Notes under the pieces: model-generated
The model's input: the letters and a program-made list of their open reading frames with translations, nothing else
Database searches by the model: none
What the model was told of the DNA's origin: nothing
Assembly: GCF_007671725.1 (NCBI RefSeq)
Contig: NZ_VCNM01000002.1
Location: 186,001-250,000, forward strand
Origin: Halorubrum depositum
GTDB lineage: Archaea > Halobacteriota > Halobacteria > Halobacteriales > Haloferacaceae
Reading direction: 5' to 3'
Length of the DNA: 64,000 bases
Position numbers and translations under genes: made by a program
Shown here: positions 18,493-26,482 of the stretch, piece by piece
Numbering within the stretch: position 1 is the stretch's first letter
Layout: the number at the start of each line of letters is the position of its first letter

Positions 18493-18768
18493 ATGAGCGC
18501 CGACGCGAACGCCGGCGACGATCGGATGGAGAAGATCAACGTGCGCGTTCCGAAGTCCCTCCTAGACCGGATCGACGAGGAGTGGGAGCGGCGAGGGTAC
18601 GCGAGCAAGTCCGAGGCGATCCGCGACGCCCTACGTGACTGGGTTGACCCGTCGGTGACGCTGTCCGAGGAGACGCTGTCAGACCTGTCGGAAAGCCGGG
18701 AGCAGGCGAAACGCGACGAGACGGTGTCGGCCGAGGAGGCCCGCGAGCGACTGGGTCTGGATGACTGA
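18493..18768 (+). CDS. Ribbon-helix-helix (CopG/Arc-type) antitoxin
   Basis: 91 residues. The RHH core is MEKINVRVPKSLLDRIDEEW then GYASKSEAIRDALRDWV (residues 12-47), followed by a charged C-terminal tail that would wrap the toxin. It overlaps the downstream RelE-like gene by 8 bases. A longer in-frame start exists upstream, but the ATG at 18493 directly follows the operator and gives the expected size. Confidence 0.87.
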   Translation: MSADANAGDDRMEKINVRVPKSLLDRIDEEWERRGYASKSEAIRDALRDWVDPSVTLSEETLSDLSESREQAKRDETVSAEEARERLGLDD

Positions 18769-19024
18769 GGTCGAGTACACCGAGCAGGCGCTTTCTCATC
18801 TCGAATCCCTCGATCCGCAGGTCGCCGATCGGGTCATGAACAAGGTCGACGAAGCGACGGAGTGGACCGAACACAGATTGGAACCGCTCTCCGGCTACCC
18901 GTACCACAAACTGCGAGCCGGCGACTACCGGGCCATCGTCACCTGGAATCGGGCCGCCGACATCGTTCGTGTCGAGGCCGTCGGTCACCGCAGGAACGTG
19001 TACGATCGACACCTCCCGCCCTGA
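18761..19024 (+). CDS. RelE/ParE family toxin
   Basis: 87 residues. It shows the RelE fold signature: VEYTEQALSHLESLDPQV at the N-terminus, then LSGYPYHKLRAGDYRAIVTW and a final VGHRRNVYDR. The arginines and the YD near the C-terminus match residues used by RelE mRNA interferases, although ParE-type gyrase inhibition cannot be excluded. The overlap with the RHH gene and the operator make a complete type II toxin-antitoxin unit. Confidence 0.88.
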   Translation: MTEVEYTEQALSHLESLDPQVADRVMNKVDEATEWTEHRLEPLSGYPYHKLRAGDYRAIVTWNRAADIVRVEAVGHRRNVYDRHLPP

Positions 19025-19028
19025 GCGT

Positions 19029-19033
19029 TTTTC
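19029..19033 (+). terminator. T-run terminator after the toxin gene
   Basis: A run of five T follows the toxin stop by 4 bases. Short T-runs are the usual archaeal termination signal. Confidence 0.45.
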
Positions 19034-19100
19034 CTCCCGCGCCTCCACGTCCCCTTCCGGCATCCCCACGGCTTTCCGGGTGGCCCGAGATAGTTCGCCC

Positions 19101-19967
19101 ATGGCTTCGAACACCACCAGCGGGAGCGACACGTTCGACATCGGCGGCGAACTGACCGTCAACCGCCTCGGCTTCGGCGCGATGCGGATCACGGGCGAGG
19201 ACATCATCGGCCGCCCCGACGACGAGGACGCGGCGAAGGACGTGCTCCGGCACGCTGTCGACCTCGGCGTCGACTTCGTCGACACCGCCGACTCCTACGG
19301 GCCGGGCGTCTCGGAGCGGCTCATCGGCGAGGCGCTCGGCGACCCCGACGATGTCGTCGTCGCCTCGAAGGCGGGGCTGCTCCGCAACCGCGAGGGCGAC
19401 TGGCTCCCCCACGGCGACCCCGACTTCCTGAAGAACCAGGTGCTGTGTAGCCTCGACCGGCTCGGGACCGACACGATCGACCTCTACCAGTACCATCGTC
19501 CCGACCCTAACACCGACTTCGAGGCGTCCGTCCACGCGTTCGCGGAGATGAAGGACGCCGGCCAGATATCGCACGTCGGCCTCTCGAACGTCACCGTCGA
19601 GCAGCTGGAGACCTCGACGGAGATCGTCGACGTCGCCACCGTCCAGAACCGGTACAACGTCGGCCACCGCGACGACGAGGACGTGCTCCGCGCCTGCGAG
19701 GACCACGGCGTCGGGTTCATCCCGTGGGGGCCGATGTACACGGTCGACGAGGCGGGCGTCGCGGAGGTGCTCGGCGAGGTGGCCGACCGGCGCGACGCCA
19801 CCCGCCGACAGGTCGCGCTCGCGTGGCTGCTGGAACACTCCGACGTGACGCTCCCGATCCCGGGCACGTCGAGCGTCGAGCACCTGGAGTCGAACGTCGC
19901 TGCCGCGGAGCTGTCGCTCACCGACGAGGACATGGCCGCGCTGAACGGGATCGACCTGCAGGAGTAA
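19101..19967 (+). CDS. Aldo/keto reductase
   Basis: 288 residues. It has the AKR barrel landmarks: FVDTADSYGPGVSERLIGEAL (catalytic Asp and Tyr), VVASKAG (catalytic Lys), the YQYHRPDP His position, and the C-terminal cofactor segment LPIPGTSSVEHLESNV. It should reduce aldehydes or ketones with NADPH; the substrate is unknown. The ATG at 19101 is chosen over upstream in-frame codons because the barrel begins about 10 residues later. It converges on purA. Confidence 0.93.
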   Translation: MASNTTSGSDTFDIGGELTVNRLGFGAMRITGEDIIGRPDDEDAAKDVLRHAVDLGVDFVDTADSYGPGVSERLIGEALGDPDDVVVASKAGLLRNREGDWLPHGDPDFLKNQVLCSLDRLGTDTIDLYQYHRPDPNTDFEASVHAFAEMKDAGQISHVGLSNVTVEQLETSTEIVDVATVQNRYNVGHRDDEDVLRACEDHGVGFIPWGPMYTVDEAGVAEVLGEVADRRDATRRQVALAWLLEHSDVTLPIPGTSSVEHLESNVAAAELSLTDEDMAALNGIDLQE

Positions 19968-19989
19968 CGCTCCGGGGGCGTTCGAAGAC

Positions 19990-21384
19990 CTACTCCTCGA
20001 ACGGGTTCGTCAGCTCGACCGTCTCCTCGCGGTCGGGACCGACGCCGACCGCGTAGACGGGCGTGTCGGTCTCGTCGGCGACGAGCTCCAGGTACTCGCG
20101 CGCGGCCTCGGGCAGCGCGTCGTACCCTTCCGCGGCGACGGCGGACGAATCGAACTCGTCCCAGGTGTCGAGCGTCTCGTACACCGGCTCGCAGCGCTCC
20201 CAGCGGTCGGCCGTCGTGGGAACGGTGTCGATCTCCTCGCCGTCGCCGGACTGCGTCCGGCTGCCAGAGGCGCCTTGCGCCTCGCTGTCCAGTTCGTAGC
20301 CGGTACACACCTTCAGCTCGTCGAGCCCGGCGAGCACGTCGACGTGGTTGACCGCGAGCCCCGTGAAGCCGGAGACGCGCGCGGCGTGGCGCAGCATCGG
20401 GAGGTCGAGCCAGCCGATCCGGCGCGGGCGACCCGTCACCGTGCCGAACTCGCCGCCCTTCTCGCGGATGTCGTCGGCGAGGGCCTCCTCGTCGGCGTCG
20501 CCGTCGAGCTCGGTCGGCATCGGCCCCTCGCCGACGCGCGAGAGGTACGCCTTCACGATACCGACGACCTCGCCGGAGCCGACTTTCGTGACGCCGAGCC
20601 CCGACCCCACCGCGGCGGCGCCTGCGGTCGGATTCGAGGAGGTGACGAACGGGTAGTTGCCGTGGTCGACGTCGATGTGCGTGCCCTGCGCGCCCTCGAA
20701 GAGGATCTCGTCGCCGGCCTCGTGGCGGCGGTGGAGGTAATCGGAGCAGTTGACGGTCATCCCCTCGTCGGCGAGGCGCTCGCCGATCGCGGCGAACTCC
20801 TCGTGGAGGGCGTCGACGTCGAACGCCTCGGCGCGGTCGTCGTCGATCTCGAGACCGTACACGTCCTCGACGAGCGCCCGCTTCTGTGGGACGGCGTACT
20901 CGAGCTTCTCGCGGAGCGCGTCGGGGTCGAGCAGGTCGGCGACCCGGATCCCCCGCCGTCCCGCCTTGTCCTCGTACGTCGGGCCGATGCCGCGACCGGT
21001 CGTGCCGACCTCGTCGCCGGCGTCGTCGTCGGCCTTGACTTCCTCCTCGATACCGTCCAGGACGCGGTGATACGGCATGATCACGTGCGCCCGGCGGGCG
21101 ACCCGCACGTCGGGGTCGAGCCCTCGCTCGCGCAGGTCGTCGATCTCGGTGAACAGCGTGCGCGGGTTGACGACGCAGCCGTTGCCGAGGATCCCGACCG
21201 TGCCCCGGACGGCCCCGCTCGGTACCAGCGAGAGCTTGTACTCCGCGCCCCCTTCGACGACGGTGTGGCCGGCGTTGTCGCCGCCCTGATAACGGACTAC
21301 GACGTCCGCGTCCCCTCCCCACCGGTCGACGAGCGCGCCCTTGCCCTCGTCTCCCAGCTGGGAGCCGACGATGGTGAGTGTCAT
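19990..21384 (-). CDS. purA: Adenylosuccinate synthetase
   Basis: 464 residues, some 30 longer than the bacterial enzyme. The GTP-binding loop GSQLGDEGKGALVD is at the N-terminus, followed by GGDNAGHT, the IMP-binding TTGRGIGPTYEDK and FEGAQGTHID. It joins IMP and aspartate in AMP synthesis. The extra length includes an acidic insertion around GASGSRTQSGDGEEID near residues 375-390. Its promoter region is shared with the divergent HTH gene. Confidence 0.97.
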   Translation of the reverse strand: MTLTIVGSQLGDEGKGALVDRWGGDADVVVRYQGGDNAGHTVVEGGAEYKLSLVPSGAVRGTVGILGNGCVVNPRTLFTEIDDLRERGLDPDVRVARRAHVIMPYHRVLDGIEEEVKADDDAGDEVGTTGRGIGPTYEDKAGRRGIRVADLLDPDALREKLEYAVPQKRALVEDVYGLEIDDDRAEAFDVDALHEEFAAIGERLADEGMTVNCSDYLHRRHEAGDEILFEGAQGTHIDVDHGNYPFVTSSNPTAGAAAVGSGLGVTKVGSGEVVGIVKAYLSRVGEGPMPTELDGDADEEALADDIREKGGEFGTVTGRPRRIGWLDLPMLRHAARVSGFTGLAVNHVDVLAGLDELKVCTGYELDSEAQGASGSRTQSGDGEEIDTVPTTADRWERCEPVYETLDTWDEFDSSAVAAEGYDALPEAAREYLELVADETDTPVYAVGVGPDREETVELTNPFEE

Positions 21385-21708
21385 ACGGCCCGAGGGTTCC
21401 GGCCGGGGGGTAAAACCGATTACGGTCCGTGGACGCGATCACCCCACGGGCGTGGATCACTTGACATCGCGGTCGAGCGAGATATGCCCGTTCGTGCGGT
21501 CGATCTCCGAACTCACCCGATCGCGACCCGAGTCACTCGATCGCGACCGACGCCCCGACGGCGGTGTGCGGCCGATTCGCGGACGTCGTCGGGGGTCGAA
21601 GCGATCGAACACGTTAACTACTCCCACGTCAAAGCGTGGGATCGAGCGACCCGGGGGCGGCCGCCGACAGCAACTTTTAAACCGGGGCATGACGAGTTAA
21701 CATGTGCC
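21385..21708. other. 324-base divergent intergenic region with an isolated hairpin
   Basis: Between purA and the HTH gene. It holds the TATA box of the HTH gene (TTTTAAA, 21675-21681), a strong isolated hairpin at 21622-21641 and a weaker 5-bp hairpin (CCACG-GG-CGTGG, 21444-21455). The short element CGATCGCGACC occurs twice near 21519-21550. No credible gene was found in it. Confidence 0.6.
21622..21641. repeat. Isolated 7-bp hairpin, possible IS200/IS605-type end remnant
   Basis: TCCCACG and CGTGGGA pair perfectly around TCAAAG, preceded by GTTAACTAC. The pattern of a CTAC followed by a CCCACG...CGTGGG hairpin resembles the right-end hairpins of haloarchaeal IS200/IS605/IS1341 elements. No transposase, TnpB or left end is nearby, so at most this is a solo remnant. 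An alternative is a regulatory or leader hairpin just upstream of the HTH gene promoter. Confidence 0.35.
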
Positions 21709-22014
21709 ATGATAGATCGACTAGAGAAGGAGGTAGACATGCTGGAACGACACCTCCAGGTCCTGCGGATGGTCATCGAGAACGAGCCGATCGGTATCGT
21801 GAAGATGTCGAACGAGACCGGCTACCCCCACCACAAGGTCCGCTACTCGCTGCGCGTGCTCGAGGAGGAGAACCTCATCGAGCCGTCCAGCCAAGGCGCC
21901 ATCACCACCGAACGGACCCACGAGTTCGTCGACGAACTCGACGAGAAGCTCGACGAGACGGTCGAGAAGCTCGGCTCCATGCGGATCGACGACGCCGCCG
22001 AACTCGAGAACTGA
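21709..22014 (+). CDS. Small winged-helix DNA-binding protein
   Basis: 101 residues. Residues 1-65 read as a winged HTH: MIDRLEKEVDMLERHLQVLR, then IGIVKMSNETGYPHHKVRYSLRVLEEENLIEPS, with a glutamate-rich coiled C-terminal tail. It resembles conserved haloarchaeal predicted HTH regulators of unknown targets. The ATG at 21709 lies about 30 bases after TTTTAAA, so it is leaderless; the much longer frame running upstream is antisense to purA and was not used. Confidence 0.85.
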   Translation: MIDRLEKEVDMLERHLQVLRMVIENEPIGIVKMSNETGYPHHKVRYSLRVLEEENLIEPSSQGAITTERTHEFVDELDEKLDETVEKLGSMRIDDAAELEN

Positions 22015-22207
22015 GCGCCTCCGTTCGTACGCACCGCCGGCCGCGAGTCTGCGTTTTGATCTCGGGTCACCGCAGCTACTACCGTAGCGCGCCGCGAGTA
22101 CGATCGCCCGCCATCGGTCACCCGCGATCGCCTTTCTCGCTCTCCGTTCCTCTCGATACCTGACTAGCCCCACCGGACACCGTTTTCCGACCGCGAACAG
22201 CGCTCCG

Positions 22208-24505
22208 CTACAGGTCGGGGACGGTCATGTGGAAGCCGCCGTCGCGGGCCTCGACCAGACAGAGGTGGTACCCCTGCTTGCGCGAGAGCTTCACGAAGCT
22301 GGCGCGCTTCGACCGGCTGAACAGTCCGCCGCCGACCGCGTCGCTCGCGGTCTCTAACGCGCCCGGCTCGAAGAAGCTCTCCGTCACCGCGAACGCCGCC
22401 GCGAACGAGTCGTTCGACTCGGCGATGTCGCGGCCGTTGCCCACGAGCGACTCCAGCGTCCCCTCGGCGGTCGGGTCGCGACTGTCGTTGAGGTCGGCGA
22501 CGAACAGGGGGTTCCCCATCCGGTCGCGCAACACGAGGTCGAACGTGCGCTGCTCGCGCGTCTCCTCGCCGTTCTCCCGGATCGCTATCGACACCGACCC
22601 GCCGATCTCCGCGCGATCGATCTCGGGGATCGCGTCGTACAGGTCCCGGAGGACGCTCTGGTTGCCGGTCCCGCTCACCTCGAACGGGAGGTCCTCGACG
22701 AGCCACCGGGTGAACCCGTACTCGATCGTGTCTCGCAGGAACTCCTCGTACGGCCGCCCGTCGACCGCGAGCCCGTCCGTCTCGAAGCTCGTGTGGTGCT
22801 CGATCCGCAGGTTCTCGCGGAGCGCCTCGCGGTCGACCGCCCCGTCGTGGGCGTCCTCCAGCGTCGCGCCGCCCTTCGAGTCGTACCGCACGAAGAGGTT
22901 CGTCCCGCTCCGCGCCTCCGCGGGCGAGAGCGACCGGTCGCTCTCGGGGAGTCGGTCGCGCGCCGCGGCGAGCTCGTCGGCCAGCCGGTCGCGCTCCTCG
23001 CGGAGCGTCGAGAGCTCCGACTTCAGGCGGTCGACCTCGGCGGACAGCTCGTCGCGCTCGCCCTCCAACTCGTCCCGCTCCGCGGCGGCCTCCTCCAACT
23101 CCGCCGCCAGCGATTCGCGCTCCCGCTCGGACTCCTCCAGCGCGCTCTCGAGCTGTCGGAGCCGCTCTCGACGCTGTCCGTCGCCGCGCGATGCACCGGA
23201 ATTCCCCGAGCGCTGCGACACGGCGGACCGGTTCGAGCCGGCCTCGCCGGTCGACCGCGGCTCCGGGGAGTCCTCGTCCGCGGTTCGGCCGGCCCGCTCG
23301 GGTTCCTCCCGGCGTGCGGCGCCGTTCGATCCGCGGGGCTGCTGGGAGCCGCGAGCGGACTCTGCTCCGGTCCCGTTGCGACCCTCCGGCGGGTCGCTGG
23401 CCTCCGACGGGTCCAAGGCGGGGATCGACTTCTGTTCGCGCCACTGCTCCTCCTCGGAGAACACGTCGTCGCTCGGGCGCGGATCGTCCTCGGACCGATC
23501 GGAGTCGGCCGAGACGACGGCCGCGGAGGGGGACTCGCGGTCGTCGGACGCGTCCGTCGGGCCGGTACCCTCGGAGTCGCTCGCCGCCTCGCCCCCGCGG
23601 TCGTCGCCGTCGATCGACGCCTCGTCCGCGCTCTCTGTCGACGTCTCCTCTGCGCGAGCGTCGCCGCTCGGGCCCCGCCGGTCGCCGTCGTGGCTCTCGC
23701 GGCTCTCGCGGCTCTCGTCCGCCGCCCCGCTTCCGGCGACATCGGGCGGCGAAGGACCGCCGTCGGGGCCGTCCGCTTCGGCGTCAGCGGGCTCCTCGGA
23801 CGCGGCGACGCCGTCTCGATCCGGTTCGTCTTCCAGGGCCGCGGCGTTCGGCTCCGACGGGTCCTCGGTCGTCGTCGCGTCGGGCGCCGCGTCGTCCGCG
23901 GGAACGGCTCCGGGCGCCGCGCCGCCCGCGGGAGCGCCCTCGGACGCGGCGTCTCCCGCGTCGCCGTCGGTGGGGATCTCGCGGACGTCCAGGTCGACCT
24001 CGTAGACGGTGTAGATGCCGACCTCGTCGTCGGCCAGCGAGAACGCCTTCTCGCCCGTCTCCAGCCGCCGGGAGTTGCCGACGTAGGCGGCGGCCATCGA
24101 CTCGCCCGCCGTGTACGTGACGTAGTAGTCGCCCGAGAGCACGTTCTCCGACAGCTCGACGTAGCCGGTGAACCCGCCCTGCGAGAGCTTGCGGTCCGCT
24201 TCCGAGAGCGGGGTGTCGTTCGTGTAGTACTGCGCCCGCGGCTCGCCGCCACGCTCCTGCATGGCGAACAGGACCGGAAGGACCCCCTCGGGGGCCTCGT
24301 ACAGGGTGCCCGAGGCCTCCGCGAAGTCGTCCAGGTCGCCGTCGGCCACCCCGACGACGCGCCCCTCGAACACGAACAGCCACGCCGTGCCGTCCGTCAC
24401 CGCGCCGGAGAACCCGCGGTCGACGAGGCGCCCGAGCTCGGCGAACCCGCCCGAGAACTCGCGGGCGTCCCACCCGGTGATCTCCGATCGTCGCTCTGCG
24501 TCCAT
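22208..24505 (-). CDS. Large haloarchaeal protein with acidic disordered centre and coiled coil
   Basis: 765 residues in four parts. Residues 1-185 form a compact domain (FSGAVTDGTAWLFVFEGRVVGV, YYVTYTAGESMAAAYVGN). Residues 190-400 are a Ser/Asp/Glu/Pro-rich low-complexity linker. Residues 420-505 are a heptad-like coiled coil (EESERERESLAAELEEAAAE). The C-terminal 250 residues form a globular domain (NLFVRYDSKGGATLEDAHDG ... GYHLCLVEARDGGFHMTVPD). I recognise it only as a conserved haloarchaeal protein without known function. The start is the ATG at 24505, with a TATTTGG box about 30 bases upstream; a TTG 7 codons earlier was rejected. Confidence 0.8.
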   Translation of the reverse strand: MDAERRSEITGWDAREFSGGFAELGRLVDRGFSGAVTDGTAWLFVFEGRVVGVADGDLDDFAEASGTLYEAPEGVLPVLFAMQERGGEPRAQYYTNDTPLSEADRKLSQGGFTGYVELSENVLSGDYYVTYTAGESMAAAYVGNSRRLETGEKAFSLADDEVGIYTVYEVDLDVREIPTDGDAGDAASEGAPAGGAAPGAVPADDAAPDATTTEDPSEPNAAALEDEPDRDGVAASEEPADAEADGPDGGPSPPDVAGSGAADESRESRESHDGDRRGPSGDARAEETSTESADEASIDGDDRGGEAASDSEGTGPTDASDDRESPSAAVVSADSDRSEDDPRPSDDVFSEEEQWREQKSIPALDPSEASDPPEGRNGTGAESARGSQQPRGSNGAARREEPERAGRTADEDSPEPRSTGEAGSNRSAVSQRSGNSGASRGDGQRRERLRQLESALEESERERESLAAELEEAAAERDELEGERDELSAEVDRLKSELSTLREERDRLADELAAARDRLPESDRSLSPAEARSGTNLFVRYDSKGGATLEDAHDGAVDREALRENLRIEHHTSFETDGLAVDGRPYEEFLRDTIEYGFTRWLVEDLPFEVSGTGNQSVLRDLYDAIPEIDRAEIGGSVSIAIRENGEETREQRTFDLVLRDRMGNPLFVADLNDSRDPTAEGTLESLVGNGRDIAESNDSFAAAFAVTESFFEPGALETASDAVGGGLFSRSKRASFVKLSRKQGYHLCLVEARDGGFHMTVPDL

Positions 24506-24661
24506 CTTGGTCCATGTCGCCTGCAACGACCCAAATACCTTCCGGACCGTGAGACGACCGTCTGACGCCGATCGAACGGGGATCCGCGGCGGTCGACCCC
24601 CGCGCGGACCGGCGGTCTCTCGGGCCCGTCGGGCCTCGCGGCTCGTCGAGCCGTCGCCCGA

Positions 24662-25135
24662 CTACGCGTCGTCGACGGCCGCGATCGCTTCGCGACCGAG
24701 CTCGATCACGTCCGGCTGCAGGTCGCTCGCGGCCAGCTCGGTCGGTGTGTACCAGCGCCACGCGTCCGGGTCGGCCTCGTCGTCGCCGCCCGGCGCGATC
24801 TCGCGGGAGTCGACGCGGGCGAAGTAGAGGTGATCGACGTGCTGGTGGCCCACCGACCCGTCCTCGTGGACGTTGATGTCGTGGAGCATGAGGTGAGCCG
24901 GCTCCGGCAGGCCGCGCGTGTTCGGCCCCTCGATCGACGACTCGGTCGCGACCAGCTCGGCGGTCAGGCCGGTCTCCTCGCGGACCTCGCGGAGCGCCGC
25001 CTCGTGGGGCAGCTCGTCGCGGTCGACGTGGCCGCCCGGCGGGAGCCGGATCCCGAGCCGATCGTGGGCGTGGAGCGCGGTCGCGCCGTCGTTGACGACG
25101 TACGTCGTCGCGGTGAAGTGACGGGTGGTCTCCAT
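24662..25135 (-). CDS. NUDIX hydrolase
   Basis: 157 residues. The Nudix box is complete, G-x5-E-x7-R-E-V-x-E-E-T-G, starting at the second G of LPPGGHVDRDELPHEA. The surrounding domain fits hydrolases of nucleoside diphosphate derivatives; the substrate cannot be told. The stop lies about 155 bases from the next gene on the same strand. Confidence 0.92.
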   Translation of the reverse strand: METTRHFTATTYVVNDGATALHAHDRLGIRLPPGGHVDRDELPHEAALREVREETGLTAELVATESSIEGPNTRGLPEPAHLMLHDINVHEDGSVGHQHVDHLYFARVDSREIAPGGDDEADPDAWRWYTPTELAASDLQPDVIELGREAIAAVDDA

Positions 25136-25171
25136 ACGCGCCGCTCGGCCCGCGGGGGTTTGTGCGTTCGG

Positions 25172-25177
25172 AAAAAA
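25172..25177 (-). terminator. T-run terminator downstream of tfb
   Basis: Six A on the plus strand are a U6 run on the tfb transcript, about 23 bases after the tfb stop codon. Confidence 0.5.
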
Positions 25178-25199
25178 CGGCGGGAGTCGACGGGTCGGT

Positions 25200-26171
25200 T
25201 CAGTTCAGCGCGACGCCGTCCTCGGCCTCCAACAGCTCGTGGTAGCGGTTCCGGATGGTGACCTCGCTGATGTTCGCCACGTCGCTGACCTCGCTCTGCG
25301 TCACCTTCTCGTTGACCAGCAGGGAGGCGGCGTACACCGCCGCGGCGGCGAGGCCGACCGGCGACTTGCCGGAGTGGATCCCCTGCGACTTCGCGGTGTC
25401 GAGCAGCGACCGGGCGCGGCGCTCGGCCTCGTCGGAGAGGCCGAGATCGGAGGCGAACCGCGGGACGTAGCTCTCGGGGTCCGCGGGCTGGATCTCCAGC
25501 TTGAGCTCGCGGACGACGTAGCGATACGTCCGGGCGATCTCGTCCTTCTCGACGCGGGAGACGGCCGCGATCTCGTCGAGCGAGCGCGGCGTGCCCGCCT
25601 GCCGGGCGGCCGCGTACAGCGAGGCGGTCGAGACGCCCTCGATGGAGCGGCCGGGGAGGAGGTCCTCGTCGAGCGCGCGGCGGTAGATGACGGAGGCGGT
25701 CTCGCGGACGTTGTCCGGGAGGCCGAGCGCCGAGGCCATCCGGTCGATCTCGCCGAGCGCCTGCTTGAGATTGCGCTCCTTGGAGTCGCGGGTGCGGAAC
25801 CGCTCGTTCCAGGTGCGGAGCCGCTGCATCTTCTCGCGCTGGCGGCTGGAGAGGGACTTCCCGTAGGCGTCTTTGTCCTGCCAGCCGATGTTCGTCGAGA
25901 GCCCCTTGTCGTGCATCATGTTCGTCGTCGGGGCGCCCACCCGGGACTTGCTGTCCTTCTCCTTGGAGTCGAACGCGCGCCACTCCGGCCCGCGGTCGAT
26001 CTCGTCCTCCTCGACGACGAGCCCGCAGTCGACACAGACCGTCTCGCCGTGCTCCGTGTCGGTCGCGAGCTGGCCGCCGCATTCGGGACATCGCAGTTCC
26101 TCGTCGGACGACTCGGTCTCCTCCTCGTCGTCGACGTGCTCCGCCGTGTACGTTCGAACGTTTTCGCTCAT
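25200..26171 (-). CDS. tfb: Transcription initiation factor IIB (TFB)
   Basis: 323 residues. The N-terminal zinc ribbon CPEC-x(16)-CVDCG is followed by the B-finger region (DRGPEWRAFDSKEKDSKSRVGAP) and two cyclin-like repeats containing RETASVIYRRALDE and GLAAAAVYAASLLVNEKVTQSEV. It recruits RNA polymerase to TBP-TATA complexes. Haloarchaea carry several TFBs, so this may be one of a set. The ATG at 26171 was used rather than a TTG four codons earlier. An ATTTAAAT box lies near 26253-26260, implying a leader of roughly 50 bases, unlike most neighbours. Confidence 0.96.
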   Translation of the reverse strand: MSENVRTYTAEHVDDEEETESSDEELRCPECGGQLATDTEHGETVCVDCGLVVEEDEIDRGPEWRAFDSKEKDSKSRVGAPTTNMMHDKGLSTNIGWQDKDAYGKSLSSRQREKMQRLRTWNERFRTRDSKERNLKQALGEIDRMASALGLPDNVRETASVIYRRALDEDLLPGRSIEGVSTASLYAAARQAGTPRSLDEIAAVSRVEKDEIARTYRYVVRELKLEIQPADPESYVPRFASDLGLSDEAERRARSLLDTAKSQGIHSGKSPVGLAAAAVYAASLLVNEKVTQSEVSDVANISEVTIRNRYHELLEAEDGVALN

Positions 26172-26482
26172 TGGTTGGTTCAAATGGAGGGAACGAGGGG
26201 ACCGAGAGACGCGTCTCGGTTGCTTTCCTCACTAACGGATAAGGACCGAACGAATTTAAATGTTCGCGTTGGTTTCGGTTCTGAAAATCAACGGGAGAGG
26301 CGATCACGAACGTCGTTACGCCGCTAACAGCCGGTATCTCTGCTCCGTTCGTCGACGCCGATCTCGGCTCGCCGAGTCGGCGATCGCTACTATATAGATA
26401 TTTCGTGACAGACTGCGGCTCGCCGGGCCGGCGACGGTTCCGCGAGGGCAACCGATTTGGGCCTCGCCCGAGCACCTCGCGT
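26172..26482. other. 311-base divergent promoter region between tfb and the M24 peptidase gene
   Basis: Contains ATTTAAAT near 26253-26260 (suited to tfb on the minus strand), a TATATAG near 26391-26397 and an ACCGATTTGG box at 26451-26460 suited to the peptidase gene. The AT-rich boxes stand out against the GC-rich background. No gene was found. Confidence 0.6.

Noticed and set aside
20275-21708. Very long plus-strand frame antisense to purA, in frame with the small HTH gene
   Set aside because: It is the complement shadow of purA; the HTH gene has its own TATA box and ATG at 21709.
24505-24526. Upstream TTG start for the large disordered protein
   Set aside because: An ATG at 24505 lies at the right distance from a TATTTGG box; TTG adds only 7 residues.
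26172-26183. TTG start for tfb
   Set aside because: The ATG at 26171 gives the usual TFB start; the 4 extra codons are not conserved family sequence.
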